Shown here: positions 1 through 11,767 of the stretch, one piece after another | Layout: every line of letters begins with the position of its first letter | How positions within the stretch are numbered: the stretch's first letter is position 1 | Assembly (NCBI GenBank): GCA_000611775.1 | Contig: KK106981.1 | Location: 689,592 to 753,591, forward strand | Direction of reading: 5' to 3' | DNA length: 64,000 bases | Source: Umbilicaria muhlenbergii | Taxonomy: Eukaryota > Ascomycota > Lecanoromycetes > Umbilicariales > Umbilicariaceae | Notes under the pieces: generated by a model | The model's input: only the letters and a program-made list of their open reading frames with translations | Databases searched by the model: none | What the model was told of the DNA's origin: nothing | Translations under genes and position numbers: made by a program

Positions 1-1494
1 ACGAGTCGAGTAGAATACACCCCGCTAGTAATCACCGCCTTACCATCTGGAAGGTCAGGGCCTGGCAAACATGGTGCGTGCAACAATACAATCGCGAGGA
101 TCCCGGAGGCAAAGCCACGGCAATCTCACGTCTTTCAAAGCACGGCTGAGGCCGACCTGCTCGTCATGCTCGTAGCTCTGCTTGTGCGACCCTCGTCCGG
201 GTTCGTGGTTTCACGGCGTGGCATGAATTATGAGGCCCAATGGGCGGAGCGTTCGAGTGTGGCCTGCTTGACCACTCGTGCCCTCCTGAGCATGGAAGCT
301 ATATGAGCTGGGGCATGTGTTATCGGGCGCAGGAAAGGGCGGTCTGCAAAGTCGAGGGGAAGGCATGGCCGTGAAGGGTTCCAACCTTTGGGGAAAAGGG
401 TCTGCTATCTATTCATTGAGATCGGTCCTGCCCACGATGCAGGTGCGAGTGGGGGCGTGAGGAAGAGGGCCGATGTCGGTTGGGCTGTTGGGCACCACGG
501 CCGATGCGAGCACGCCGAGGGCAGAGAGGGGAGATTACCTGGCTCTTATAATGCTTGCAGTGCGTGATGCGCCAGGCTAGATCCATCCGCCCATGTCAGG
601 TAGTTAGGGCTCCCGTGTGTAACATCACACGTACCGGGGAGCGCTGTCCGGTGCATGTGCGTGCCTGACGGCCTCTGCTCGCGGCGTGAGGCGTGAGGCG
701 GTACTTGCGAGAGACGCCAAGGTACTCTTGCCTGACGGCTGCCAGCATCTCGCCTCGCCTTCGGCAACACAAGGCCGCGAACCACACGGCAGGTGCACGG
801 CGGGAGCGTGCCACCATTGGCCACTGGCCTGTCTCTGGCCTTCGGCGCATACGACCAAAGTAGTCTCTCTGAATTGCTGCAATATCTGGCCTAGCCCGTG
901 CCGCCGCACACCGCATCGTGCCATCGTCATGCCACATCCACCCACACAAACACCCTCCGGGCTAACCAGGTCGGAGGGCACAAACAACCCGGAATCCACG
1001 CTCGACAGCGCACCCAGACCGGCCAACCATTGGGCCCGCGCTGGTGGCACTGACGCTCCTCTGTCCTGGCCGCCTCGGGTGCTGTGTGAATGACAGCTTA
1101 CCGTTCGAGCTCGCCACCGGCTCTGCATCCACGCTATCAGACACCGCCCGCTTTCCAACCATTGAGCCCACGACACTTGTACGGCACATGCTGTCGCTCG
1201 GGACTGCTCATGTGAAGCACTGGGCCTCTCTCAATCGCACCAATGGCCGCGTCTAATACCCGCCGGCCTTGACTCGCCGTTGAAGCGGCAACGGAATTGC
1301 TAAGGAAGCTAACGTCCCCTGATGGCCCCGAAGCCCTATCACAGCAGGAGAGCAAGGGCCGGGAACACGGAAGTCGAGGCTAACGTGTGAATCGGATGCA
1401 CTTGTTGGCAAGCAAAGCGGGGTCAAAGGGCATGTGCTCAACAGTCGACGAGGGCAGGGCCTCGTGAAGGGACGGCCAGAGTCGGGGGGAAGGG
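1..1494. other. Intergenic region upstream of KXD1
   Basis: I see no convincing gene here. The open frames on both strands are short, overlap one another and have no recognisable product. The last 250 bases become purine/pyrimidine structured and lead into a TATA box, so at least the right end is promoter of the following gene. Confidence 0.5.
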
Positions 1495-1756
1495 TATATA
1501 AAGGGGGTCGAGGACTGCCCGGAATCGCCTTCTCCTTCTTCTCTATCTTCTCGTTCCAACTCTTCTCTCCATCACTACTACAACTCCTTTGCAGCAAACT
1601 TCACCTCGCTTGCTTCCCGTCGTACCGTGCTTGCTCCAAGCTCTCTTGCCTTTTGCTCTACCTACTCTTGCGTCTCATCCCTCTATCCTTCCAAGACCAC
1701 TCGTCGTCGTTTGCCTTTGTGCAAGCCAGCCAGCTCAAGCACTCTCTTTTGCCATC
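1495..1756 (+). promoter_or_regulatory. TATA box and pyrimidine-rich leader of KXD1
   Basis: A canonical TATATAAA lies at 1495-1502. It is followed by a strongly C/T-rich stretch of about 200 bases running to the ATG at 1757, the usual look of a fungal core promoter plus 5' leader. The transcription start is inferred to lie some tens of bases after the TATA box; it cannot be placed from sequence alone. Confidence 0.6.
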
Positions 1757-2483
1757 ATGCCTGCCACTACAGCCTACCGTCAGCCCGCATTTCCCTCCTT
1801 GCCCCTCACTGTGCCCGGCAAATCACCATACTCCACTCCTCCGGCCCACACGGCGAGTTACAACCGTGTCTCCATGTCTCCTCCCGAAGCCGGCTCAAGC
1901 GTGAACACATCCGCGGTTCCGTCGTTGACCTCTAGTACATATGGAGGTAGCGTTGCCAGCGACTATGACAGCTCCCACGGTGGCTCTTCGGGCGTGGACC
2001 TCATCGACATGTTGAACGATCGGCTCAGCAATGCGGTCGATCCAATTCCGTTGGACAGAAGCCTGGCTAAGCAAGCACAAACGTGAGTCTTTCCGGTTTT
2101 CAAAGCTACCCCGAAAGCCCACTGTCGCGCAGGCCCCCATATGTAAGCCAACCGATAGACACAGCGGCTGACACATTGCAGATCGGGTGAACTCAACGCC
2201 AAACATCGCGAGCTGCTCGAATTGCAAGCGTTGGCTCAACGGCGTCTCAAAGGCACCCGTGCCAATTTCGCCGACGGCATGAAAGCTGCTAAGGAGGTGA
2301 AGCGCGATCTGGAATGGACCCAGAAGCGTGTAACGTACGTAATAAGCCTTTTCATTGCGAGACCAACTATGTATCGTAAAGGACTGACATTCTGACAGAG
2401 CGCTCAAAACCAAAGCTGAGCGCAAATATCCCACACATTACAGGACAGCAAGCCAACAGTATCCGGCACCGCTCGACTATTGA
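1757..2483 (+). CDS. KXD1: KxDL-motif protein, BLOC-1-related (KXD1)
   Basis: Three exons (1757-2082, 2182-2334, 2399-2483) with GTGAGT and GTACGT donors and CAG acceptors give a protein of about 187 residues. The N-terminal half is Ser/Pro/Tyr-rich and looks disordered. The C-terminal half is a helical, charged KxDL segment containing DPIPLDRSLAKQAQT, LELQALAQRRLKG and MKAAKEVKRDLEWTQKRV. This matches the fungal KXD1 family. In yeast the BLOC-1 complex acts at endosomes in Rab5/Vps21 recycling, and metazoan KXD1 belongs to BORC, which positions lysosomes. The start is the first ATG after the leader. The protein ends shortly after the helix (PAPLDY), as family members do. Confidence 0.85.
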
Positions 2484-3260
2484 AAATGATGACTCTTGGG
2501 AAATTCTTTCCTCCATGTTTGGTTTCACATCTTGTGTTTTGGGGTGGATTTTCGAAATTTTCGCTTTTGATGGCGCAGGCTTCTTGGGAGGAGGTCGTTG
2601 TGACTGCTCTCGCTTGTGCGTTGCGGCTCTACTGCGCACCTGATCTTTCGCTGCTTTTGCACAAGGCACCACAAGATTTGGCGCGCGGGTGTATCATACT
2701 GCGGCTGCGGTGTTTCTGAACGGGCTGATTAGCCAGGCAGACGTTGCGTTTGTGCGGCAAAACCTGCTGAAATGCGCGACTCCCGCCAGTACCTCATGCA
2801 GGAATACTGCCGGGCGTACAGTTTCGGTACGCAAGTGCGTTGGTCTTATCGCCCTTGTCCGGATCAGAGGGAGGGTACATGGCAGTCGGGTATGGATGTG
2901 GCTACATGCAAGCCCACTGTCTCGGTGTGCTTCTATGTATATTCTCGGCCCTCCGACATTCCCCTACGGAATGCTTAGGATACGCTTACGCTTCCCTCTT
3001 CAGCTAAACCGTGATGCCCCAACAGTCCCTCAATCTCAGGCCCTTCCGCCGTCTAGCCTTAAGCCGTCAGGTACAGAAGGCATGTAGCATCAACGATAGT
3101 CCTCTGTATGATTGCTAGGCATGCCCCCGGAGCTACAACCCTCCAGCCGGGTCTGTCTCCTACATATCCCCCCATTGGCCCTAACCCATGGATCGACGCG
3201 GGTCTCCAAGCCTGTGATAGCCCTTGGTGTGCACATCCACCCAAACTCCCACCCTACCCA
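2484..3260. other. Convergent intergenic region
   Basis: This stretch lies between KXD1 (plus strand) and the unknown gene on the minus strand, so it holds two 3' ends. Open frames here are short and unrelated to known proteins. No repeat or RNA gene was seen. Confidence 0.4.
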
Positions 3261-4127
3261 TCATCCGTGCCCGTCCCCCTCAGCACCCCTCTCCCCACCC
3301 GCCACCAACAATTCCCGCCAGGGATTCTCCACAAAGCTCTCGTCGTAATACGCCACATCGCCTCTCCAGCTCACCACACCCTTTCTCAGCGCCCGCCAAT
3401 CATGCCCCCCTCCCGGCGCCACGCCTGCCTTGTCATCCCCTCCACCGCGTCCCTCCGCGTCCATCAAACGTCTCGCGTGCGGTGCCTGGCGCTGCTGCTG
3501 CACGGCCAATTGGTCGCTGTGCCGCAAATCCGCTCGTCCAACCTCGTTTGGAGGCAGTTCCGCTGCCGGTACCGGCACGGCATGCAGTGGTGGTGGGCGG
3601 CTCGTGTCCACATATCGTGTGGCGTCTCCGTCGCCCTCCTCGCTTCCCAAAGCGGTCACTCGATCCTCGTCGACCGGTGGTGTGGCACTCGTGTCCACAT
3701 CTCTTGGCCCGTCATCTTCCCTAGCGACTTCGCGCTCTCCCGACCCCCTAGTTCCCGCGCAGCCCTCAGACGCTGCACCCTTGCCTGCTGCTGCGACTCC
3801 TCTTGCGTCGGTCCTCTCGTGTCGGATCCCGCCATCTGGCTGTCCTACCTCGCCTGGAGCTCGGCTCTCGTTCCTGCCCCCCTTTCGTACCACTCGGCCC
3901 TTCCCCAGCGGTATACTGTTCCCTCCGCTGGCCTCGCTGCTAGGCCTATAGTCCTTATGCTGTTGCTGCTGCTGCTTTCTCTCCTGGACGGTAAGGCTGG
4001 CATCTGTGACGGCGTTCTCGACGGCGGGATTGTACTTCCGTTTCTTGGGTTTAGGGGCCGCGCCAAAGGACGAGAAACCCATCAGGGCGGCCATGTCTTC
4101 GGAGGGGTCCGAGGCATCGAGATCCAT
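3261..4127 (-). CDS. Unrecognised conserved-looking protein with KKRKYN motif
   Basis: A single-exon frame gives 288 residues from the ATG at 4127; an in-frame ATG at 4178 would add 17 residues. The N-terminus has an acidic start, then MGFSSFGAAPKPKKRKYNP, a patterned Gly/Phe plus basic cluster that could be a nuclear localisation signal. A short Gln run follows. The middle is low-complexity Arg/Gly/Glu/Asp-rich. The C-terminus ends with a more ordered patch (DWRALRKGVVSWRGDVAYYD, then ESFVENPWREL). The ordered ends flanking a disordered centre look like a real fungal protein, but I cannot name it. The plus-strand frames across the same interval are shadows. MDLD is chosen as start because the acidic-plus-GFSSFG block begins right there. 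Confidence 0.6.
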   Translation of the reverse strand: MDLDASDPSEDMAALMGFSSFGAAPKPKKRKYNPAVENAVTDASLTVQERKQQQQQHKDYRPSSEASGGNSIPLGKGRVVRKGGRNESRAPGEVGQPDGGIRHERTDARGVAAAGKGAASEGCAGTRGSGEREVAREDDGPRDVDTSATPPVDEDRVTALGSEEGDGDATRYVDTSRPPPLHAVPVPAAELPPNEVGRADLRHSDQLAVQQQRQAPHARRLMDAEGRGGGDDKAGVAPGGGHDWRALRKGVVSWRGDVAYYDESFVENPWRELLVAGGERGAEGDGHG

Positions 4128-4435
4128 GGTTGTGGTGGGCTTCGAGTGATATGTTCTAAGGTGATCGAGGATTAACAAGGGGATTTAGCGACTGGAGAAT
4201 TCGCATGGAACGGGTGGAGGTGAGACAAGAGTGAGGCCGTAGGTTGTGAGGCACAGTTAAAAAATGTCACTACGAAAGTTGGGAGGGCCACGTGTGTTTT
4301 CATTACATCTAACACAATGACATCGAACACTCTGATCTAACGTCTCTGACGCCATCTATACTCCGAACACCTACAGATGCAGGAGAGGCTCGCTCGCCGA
4401 AGAACGTCCCCAATTCAGAGACAAAGTCATCACGC

Positions 4436-6988
4436 TTATGGAAAGTTTGTCTCCGCAATCGCACTGGCCATCACATGCGCAAACCGTCCAGACATATCCC
4501 TATCCTTCCTGACCTTCTCGATCCCGTTTAGAATGCTCTTGATGCCCACGCCTACCGAGTCGCTCCTCGTCACCGCCTTCAATTCCGCAATAGCGGCGTC
4601 TGGATTATCAAAAGTGCCAGAATGTTTCAAAATGTATGCGAGCTCCTGGTGGCTGTTAACATTCGGCACCGCAATATGGTCGTTGAACTGCGTATAAAGA
4701 TCCAGTTGCTTCATGACCGAACGCTTGCTAGTCGTAGCAAGGACGAGCAAACTTCGACCCGTCGGCGGCGCCTTTCTCACCAGCACCATTAGTGCCTGAA
4801 GGACCGAGTTGCTGAAGCGCGGACCGACGTCTACCCATTCAATGATACTCTCGATGTTGTCGATCACAACAACGCTCAGCGGGCTCTTGTATGCATTTTC
4901 GAAGATACGGCGCATATGGTCAATCTTCATTGCTTCGTTGAATCCCACCATGTCATTCGGACTGCACAACTTGATGAACGGGTAGTTGCTATCGAGGGCG
5001 ATCTTTGCAGCCAAGGCTGTCTTTCCACTTCCCGGTGGACCGTATAGAAGAACCGAGGCCATCGGGGTCGACTCCGACTCTTGTACTTGTTGCACGACCA
5101 TACTTCCCTCGTTGAGAATATCGTCGATAAAGGGCGAGAATTTGATGATACCATGTAGCAGGCATCCTTGCAACTGTTCCTCTGAAACACCAAAGGCAGG
5201 GTGTACGTCGTCGAAAGCGTGCTCAAAGTCTTCACGATTGACAGTAATGTCTTCGGCGTTCTCAGCGACCCCAGCCATGGTGCCGACCTTAACGTACCGG
5301 TTCATAGCAAATGAGGTTGCCGACCGTACTAGGCCACTTATCTCTGCACCGCTGAAGTTCTTCGTTCTGGCGGCGAGCTCGTTAATGTCAACATCTGAGT
5401 CCAACTTGCCTTGCTCTCGCATCTTCGCAGTGTGGATCTTCAGAATTTGTACCCTACCATGTTCGTCTGGAAGTGAGATTTCCATGTGTACCTCAAGCCG
5501 GCCAGAGCGGAGAAGTGCATCATCGATCATGTCCTTGCGATTTGTCATGCCGATGAGGAGAATGTTGTTGAGTTGGTCCACACCATCAAGCTTGGCCAGT
5601 AACTGATTGACGACACTGTCACCTACACCAGTACCACCTGCTGACCCACTGCCTCTCTGCTTGCAGACCGCGTCAAGTTCGTCAAAGATAATTATGTGAA
5701 GCCCGCTTTCGTCTCCCTTCTCCTTGTACTCCTTTTCGGCATCCGCAAAAAGTTTCCGGATGTTTTCCTCGGACTGACCGACAAACTTATTTAGTACTTC
5801 GGGTCCATTGATGACCTTGGGTTCACGAGCGTTCAGCATCTTGCCAATTTTTCGAGCTATCAATGTCTTTCCAGTTCCCGGTGGACCATATAGCAGAATG
5901 CCCTTAACGTGCTGAATACCCAGACTCTCAATTATGCCAGGTGGGAATATACGAGACGCAAAAGCTCTTCGAAAGATGGCACTGAACTCTTTGTCCAGTC
6001 CGCCGATGCCCATGTCTTCGAACTTGAAATCTGGCTGAAGAATCGCATTCGCAGCCGGCCTACGCTTTGAGGCTTTGAGATTGACGCCAGACCTTGCGTC
6101 TTTGAAGAAATTCATTTGGGTTTGACGAGTGATAATTCCCCGTATATGAGGATCTGAAACACTCGGCGAGGAGGAAGCTGAAGGTTTTCCGACAGACAGA
6201 TCAACAAGCTGCACAGTCTTGACGGTAATAAGCATGGGCAAATTTTTGAAATCCATGAGAATCTTCTGCCCAGGGGCTAGGATTTGGTTCTCGAAGGTCT
6301 ATAACAGTCATTAGCTGGTTCGATATTGAGGCCTGGGTAAACAACCTTGGTAAAATGCTGTGCAAGCTCGTCTTGATCAAAAGGTACTTCAGTAGTCTTC
6401 CTGCCTGCAAAGCCTATTTCGGCGTCCATCGATCCCAGATATCGCGCTCCCTCCGCCTCGAACGGGTTGTAGATCCTCACATTCACCGTGTCCATAAGAC
6501 TGATTGAGGCCCATGTTCTTTGAGGATCTGACAAGCTAATCTGCCCTTGGGGAAAGTTGCTGGCCACCCTGGCAGTGACCACAAAAGAGTCGTTGATTTG
6601 AATGTAGAAGTCTGAGCCATCTCGGGCATTGGGGAAGTCGAAAGGTGAAACGGCAACGCTGAAGACTTCTGTCAGTTTCATATCTTCCGGGTAATGGATG
6701 AATTTCATACAGGTTACCAAAGGTATAAGATGGGTCTGGGCTTTTGGCCGGTCTTAGCTGCCAAGTCTGCCCTCCTTTACCACTTTGCACGCCTCCATCC
6801 ATCTGGAAATTGGGCTGTCTAGTTTGGTGGGCGAACTTCTCTGGCGGTGGGTCGTCGTAGTAGGGAGGTCTTCCATTATTTGACGACGGACGGCCTCCAA
6901 CGGGGACTCGTTCGTATGAACCTCCCCGAGATGGTTGCTCCGGTGGAGGCTGCCGTGGACGATTTGGTTGCGTATTACGGGAAAACAT
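4436..6988 (-). CDS. SEC18: Vesicular-fusion ATPase Sec18/NSF
   Basis: Three exons (6988-6718, 6668 to about 6346, 6298-4436) give about 818 residues. The first intron is 49 bp. The second has a GCTAATGAC branch site and TAG acceptor; its donor could be at 6345 or 6342, which changes one residue. Order: Pro/Arg-rich disordered N-terminus, N-domain (about 85-290), D1 AAA+ ATPase with Walker A GPPGTGKT near residue 335 and Walker B IIIFDELDA, then D2 AAA+ with Walker A GPPGSGKT near 615 and a degenerate Walker B (VVVIDNIES). This D1/D2 contrast is typical: D1 hydrolyses ATP, D2 holds the hexamer. Sec18 disassembles SNARE complexes with alpha-SNAP on secretory membranes. Divergent from the gene at 7192. 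Confidence 0.95.
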
Positions 6989-7191
6989 TTTGTTGTGCTG
7001 AAGACAAGTTGCAGGTTCTGGAGTATGAAAGCGCATTGTTGTTGCCGCCTACTGTACCATTGCTTATCGATAAGCGGTAGGGCGAAGCGTCATAGTGCTA
7101 GGGCTGAGGAAGCCAAGATGCCTCAACTCCACAGCGCCCCATACTCATGAGTTTAGCAGGTCCTTCTTAGAAGCCTAAAAGGCTACTCGTC
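6989..7191. promoter_or_regulatory. Divergent promoter between SEC18 and LENG1-like gene
   Basis: Only 203 bp separate the two divergent start codons, so both promoters must fit here. A perfect palindrome GCTTATCGATAAGC lies at 7062-7075 and contains two head-to-head GATA cores. The same 12-base core occurs again upstream of allantoicase (28873-28884). Confidence 0.55.
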
Positions 7192-8481
7192 ATGCCTCTG
7201 TAAGTTGAGACTGAAACTCCACTACAAACCAGATTTGACTGATGGTGCCCCAGACATCTCCTGGGCAAGAAATCTTGGAACGTCTACAACACCGACAACA
7301 TCGAAAAGGTCAAGCGTGATGAAGCTGCCGCCGCAGCCCGCGAAGCCGCGGAGGAGCAGCGCATGGAAGAGGTGGATGCTGAGCGTCGCATCAAAATACT
7401 TAGAGGTCTTCGCGTTGAGCCACTACCGGCCGCTGACAACGAACAGCACGCAGAGGACAGCCGCAGTAGGCCTGGTAGAGAGCGCAAGAGGCGACGAATT
7501 GGTGGAGAAGACGATACAGATAGAGATATTCGTCTGGCAAAGGAGGCTGATGCAATCACTTCCGCAAAAGCTGGGGCACTGGTAAAGACTACGACCGCCA
7601 GTGACGCGCCATTGACGGATCATGCCGGTCATATCAATCTCTTTCCCATGGAAGGGTCACGTCGCAACGGCCCTAAGAACTCAGAGGCAGAGGCGGAGAC
7701 CGCGAGGAAGAAGAGGGAGTTGGAGGATCAGTACACCATGCGGTTCTCGAATGCTGCGGGGTTCAAGCAGGCAGTTGGGCAGAAGCCTTGGTATCAAGCC
7801 CTAGATGCGGTGGGCGCGGAGGAAGAGGAACATTCTGCGAGCAAGGACGTATGGGGTAATGAGGATCCCAGGAGGAAAGAGAGAGAAAAGATGAGGATGG
7901 CGGCGGATGATCCGCTAGCAGCTATCCAGAAGGGTGTTACTGAGTTGAGAGAAGTGGAACGGGAAAGGAAGAGGTGGAAGGAGCAGAAGGAGAGGGAACT
8001 CATGGATCTGTATGAGGCTGAAAGGACAAGGGACAGGCGGAAGAGGAGGCATAGAGGTCAAGACGATCTCGAGGGATTTACATTGGACACTCCGGTACAG
8101 AGTGACGGCCATAGGAAGCATAAACATCATCGGGAAGAGCGTCGATCCCGTCATCGTCATCGCATTCACAGTCCCAGTAGAAGTCGCCATCGGTCACATC
8201 ATCACCGCCAAAACAGCACGGGCCCACACTCTCATAGACAAGAGATTGATGAGCGAACTCACAGAAAGGGTGAGAGTACAGCTCGCATCGAGCCAGATGA
8301 TGGAGACTCGTCAGTATCTGATCAAGAATCTGTGGGCACGTTGCGGAAGGAACGGGATGCCTGGGAGGGAGCGGAGCGTTCGAGAGCGGCTGCTTTACCA
8401 TCGAAGCCCGGTGCCGAGGTAAGACCTGGCTGGGAAAAGAGTTCAAGGGGACGATATAGCACTCAATTTGCTCGTGCATAG
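7192..8481 (+). CDS. LENG1: LENG1-like protein with N-terminal Cir_N domain
   Basis: A tiny first exon (7192-7199) and a large second exon (7254-8481) give 411 residues; the intron starts GTAAGT and ends CCCAG. The protein opens MPLHLLGKKSWNVYNTDN and continues with a coiled, Arg/Glu/Ala-rich helix (RRDEAAAA pattern), the hallmark of the Cir_N domain of CIR, CWC25 and LENG1. Downstream, an internal KPWYQALDA patch and a DDPLAAIQKGV helix match LENG1 rather than CWC25. The rest is charged, with an RS/RH-rich tail (about 250-330) typical of splicing-associated proteins. Family members are found with spliceosomal complexes in the nucleus; the precise role is not established. Shares a promoter region with SEC18. 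Confidence 0.85.
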
Positions 8482-8543
8482 GGCGGGAGACGCGGCACCA
8501 TTAGTCATCCGTATTTTCTGATCGGCAGAAATATGGCATTGAC

Positions 8544-9579
8544 TCATTGAATCTCTCTGTAAAACTCCATTATTTTTGTGGCGACCTGATCAGGGGCTTC
8601 GATGCAATGCCAGTGTCCAACTCCCTGCAGTACGGTCATCCTCTTCTCCTCGGCGCCAATTCTCCTGAATATCTCTTCACAACCCTCCAACGGCGCGCTT
8701 TTATCTTCATCACTTGTGATGATTAGGATGGGTACCTTGATCGATTCATAGTCCGGAGGCGTGGCAGATGCAACCACATGACAGAGAGAGATGTAGCCCT
8801 CCGGCCTCTGCGACATCAGGAGCGTTCGGATGAAGGCGTGCTGCAGGGGAGTAGATTTGGAGCCCGTTGCTGCGGTTGTATTAGTAGGTGACTTAGCTTG
8901 GACAAGTTGGTAGACATTACCTTGGACTGGAACGGTGTTGCCCATAGCCTCCATACCCTCTGCACTCCATATTAGCCTGATGTGCGCTCTGGAAGTTCAC
9001 AAACCCGCTTCTTGGCGACTATCAGGCAGAAAAGAATGAAGGCCGGTTTTCTAACCACGCCATGCCATGCCATACCTCTGTCGACCTTCTGGGCTCTCGC
9101 TCGGAAGACCTCTTCCAAGTTCGGATTCGGCAACACAGGCCCGATGAGTACGGCCGCGATGATGACATCGGATTTCGTTGCGGCTAGGTGCGCTGTCACG
9201 ATGCCGCCGAAGCTGTGTCCCACCAGCACCGCTTTCTCGACCTTCAACTCGGCCAGGATTTCAATTACATCGTCGGACAAGGACTGTATCGATTGGTCGC
9301 CTGTGGGCAGGTCTGAAAGGCCGCTCCCAACGACATCGTACGTAATGCAGCGGATATTGTTTGGTGGCGAGGTCAGGGCCGGGATCACTGCCTGGTAATA
9401 GCAATGGGTGGAGCCCAGGCCATGGCTGTACGATGGTTATCGCCTTATTGAGTGCAGAGTGTACGGATGACATTGATGGTGGCTCACTGAAAGATAAAGG
9501 TTTCTTTTGGGGTCACATCATCTTTGGGTCCTGTGTCGGTGTAGTAGATCCGTTTCTGTTGGAGATGAAGGTAGGGCAT
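8544..9579 (-). CDS. Alpha/beta hydrolase
   Basis: Four exons (9579-9488, 9425-9076, 8959-8921, 8869-8544) give 268 residues. Introns carry GTGAGC, GTATGG and GTAATG donors, and the last has a TACTAAT branch site. The short first exon encodes an N-terminal beta strand ending FIFHHGLG, the oxyanion-loop HG motif. The nucleophile elbow is GHSFGG, the acid lies in the strand ILIITSDEDKSAP, and the catalytic His is in GVGHWHCIEAP near the end. This is a compact single-domain hydrolase of the 3-oxoadipate enol-lactonase/RsbQ/AB-hydrolase-1 type. The substrate cannot be told from sequence. Convergent with the LENG1-like gene, 62 bp apart. The last intron is a multiple of three, so an unspliced reading also stays open; its splice signals argue that it is removed. 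Confidence 0.88.
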
Positions 9580-11767
9580 CTTGGAAGAAAATGGAAACGG
9601 AGATAGTGTCAAAGAAATTTTCCTAAGGTATACTGCCGTCAAGCTGAAAGGTACCTACTACCCGGGCATCTGCTGCGGGATGCTTGGAGCTTAAAGACGC
9701 GGCTCCTTGCGGGGGAGGGGGTTGCTCAGATTCCACAACGGCTATCCCTTCTGTCCCCTTATCTACTCCATGCTCCGTCGAAATGGACGAACAAGCAAGG
9801 AGTTCGGTTCTCCCTCCTTGTCCATAGCGTCGTAGCGTTTCCGATGCATTGTTCATGCTTCTTACCCTGTCCCTTGCTTTGAAGTGCTACTCCGGACTGC
9901 ATCCTACCTTCTCCATAAGTACCAACCATCACGTCTAGTCACAAACTAAATGGGGGTTCTCAGCCTGGGACGTTTCCGATATTCCAACAATAAAAGGAGT
10001 TTTCCGGAATTAGAGGTGGGAAACGTAGAGATTGATGGCTTTAGTAGTTACAGAGGATAGGATATTCCCGAATTCCTTTTAGTCGTCGTCGAATCGGCGG
10101 GCCGTCGAGGGACTGAAGGAGCATCCCAGTGGAGACTGCGGCATGAATTTGCCTCCTCTTTCTGGCATAAGCAGGTACCAGCCAAAGTGAGCATAATTGC
10201 TGCTCGCACAGATTCACAGAGGAGTGCTCTCTCGTGAGAAACGTCTGTGGCGGAAAAGCGGACTGTTCGAGAGAATGACGTCAACGCTTCTCACCAACGG
10301 CCAAGGTACGGTATCGAGGGCAGGGATCCAGTCTCCACCCATGCTCTCCTGCTCTGAATCTAAGGTAAGGTACTTGTACTCGTAGAAGCCGATGCAAAGG
10401 CTCCTTACTTTCATATGGAGGCCTCCCCGGTTCGTGGGTAGCCCCGGCAAAGTCGAGCGTTGTGCGGAGAAAGTCAATCCTGGATCACGAATTCTCAATC
10501 CGACCAAAACGTTACTCGATGACATCCTTCATTCGCGAGGTACTCGAGTACGAGCACTGGAGTACGAGTACACTCTACACCATGATTACAGAGTCCCATC
10601 TGGCCGGATCATCGTTCACGAGGCGAAAGCCGATGGGTTCTGAAACCTTAGGAGAATGCCCACGTGGGACTTTGGCTTCAGTCGATGCTTTGAATCAGGC
10701 TGATGCACAAGAGTGAAGCAACGATCGGCACGTTGTTATGGCGCTTCGGGAGGCTGCTCGACTTGCCGTCGGCGTTCCGGCCCATTGGGTGTGACGCCAT
10801 CGCCTCTGATTGGCTGCGACCAGGGCTTCCACTCGCTTGGGAGAGTCTGGTCAGATTGACTCGATGAGGACTAAGGCAGGGAAGAAGGAAGGCGCAGGAG
10901 GAGTCGGAGCAGTCCAAGGAGCGCAACTGCTCCGCTATGGTTGCGCTGAGACGGGTAACAGCACTCCAGCCCTTTGGGGCCCTTTGGGGAGGCGGGCGAA
11001 TTGTGAGTGCCAGATGGACAGGTGTGGTCGCACCAAGATCTAGCTGTGCGTGTGCAAGCACGACAAGAATAGCATCGGAACGTCGGACGAGTACCTTAGT
11101 CATACCCACTCTGTGCTCGCCGGATCCCACACCCTGTTCCACCGTGGGTATTGTGTCTCCACTCGGGGTGCCTGTCCCTCTGAGTTTGACCCACGGATGC
11201 CTCGACCCTGATAACATGGTTGAAAATAAAAAGTGAAAAGAGAAAATAGAAAAGTGAAAAGTGAAAAGAAAAGAGCGAAAGTCAGTCGAGGCGGAATCCA
11301 GGGAAGCGCAGCCGTGGGCCAGAGTCGCTTAGAGTATTAGAGTAGCGCCATGCCATCACGCTGACCCATCCGGCACCCGTCACCCGTCCACACCGATGCA
11401 CCCGCTCACAACTCCCTCATTCACTCCATCAAGCCCTGCTGATGACCTCGGCCGAATCGGTCCCTTTGTCGACAGCATTCCCTTTGATATCCTCTTCAAA
11501 ACGGAATTCGCCCGTGGGCTATCGCAGCTGTTTCACCATATATTCGCCCTCAGCAGTCCGCTTAACGGGAGCGCGGGGGCCGCTTATGGCATCATGAGAC
11601 CTGAAGGCGTCAGTGCTCTCACCATCCAGGCTTCGGACCACCGTCTGCGCTGGCCGCCGTTGAACGACATACGTCGACATACGTCGAAATACTCGTCGTG
11701 AAGCGTGGAATCTAAGTGGTCAGCAAGCTTTGTCGATCAAACCCGGTCGCTTCATGCGCTGCCCGGC
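9580..11767. other. Long intergenic region before the LTE1-like gene
   Basis: About 2.2 kb without a gene I can support. It holds TACGAGTAC/CTCGAG-type short repeats around 10370-10575, a TAAGGTAAGGTAC motif near 10362, and a purine tract at about 11222-11280. Open frames on the minus strand (for example 10678-11217) are Ser/Pro/Arg-rich without recognisable domains and are probably chance. The right part is likely the promoter and leader of the large gene that follows. Confidence 0.4.
11222..11280 (+). repeat. AAAAGTGAAAAG purine tract
   Basis: A run made of imperfect GTGAAAAG/GAAAAG units, almost pure A/G on the plus strand. It lies about 490 bases before the start codon of the LTE1-like gene and could belong to its promoter or leader. 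Confidence 0.6.

Noticed and set aside
10678-11217. A 179-codon minus-strand frame upstream of the LTE1-like gene
   Set aside because: No recognisable domain, no coding-like composition, and it lies in a probable promoter region.
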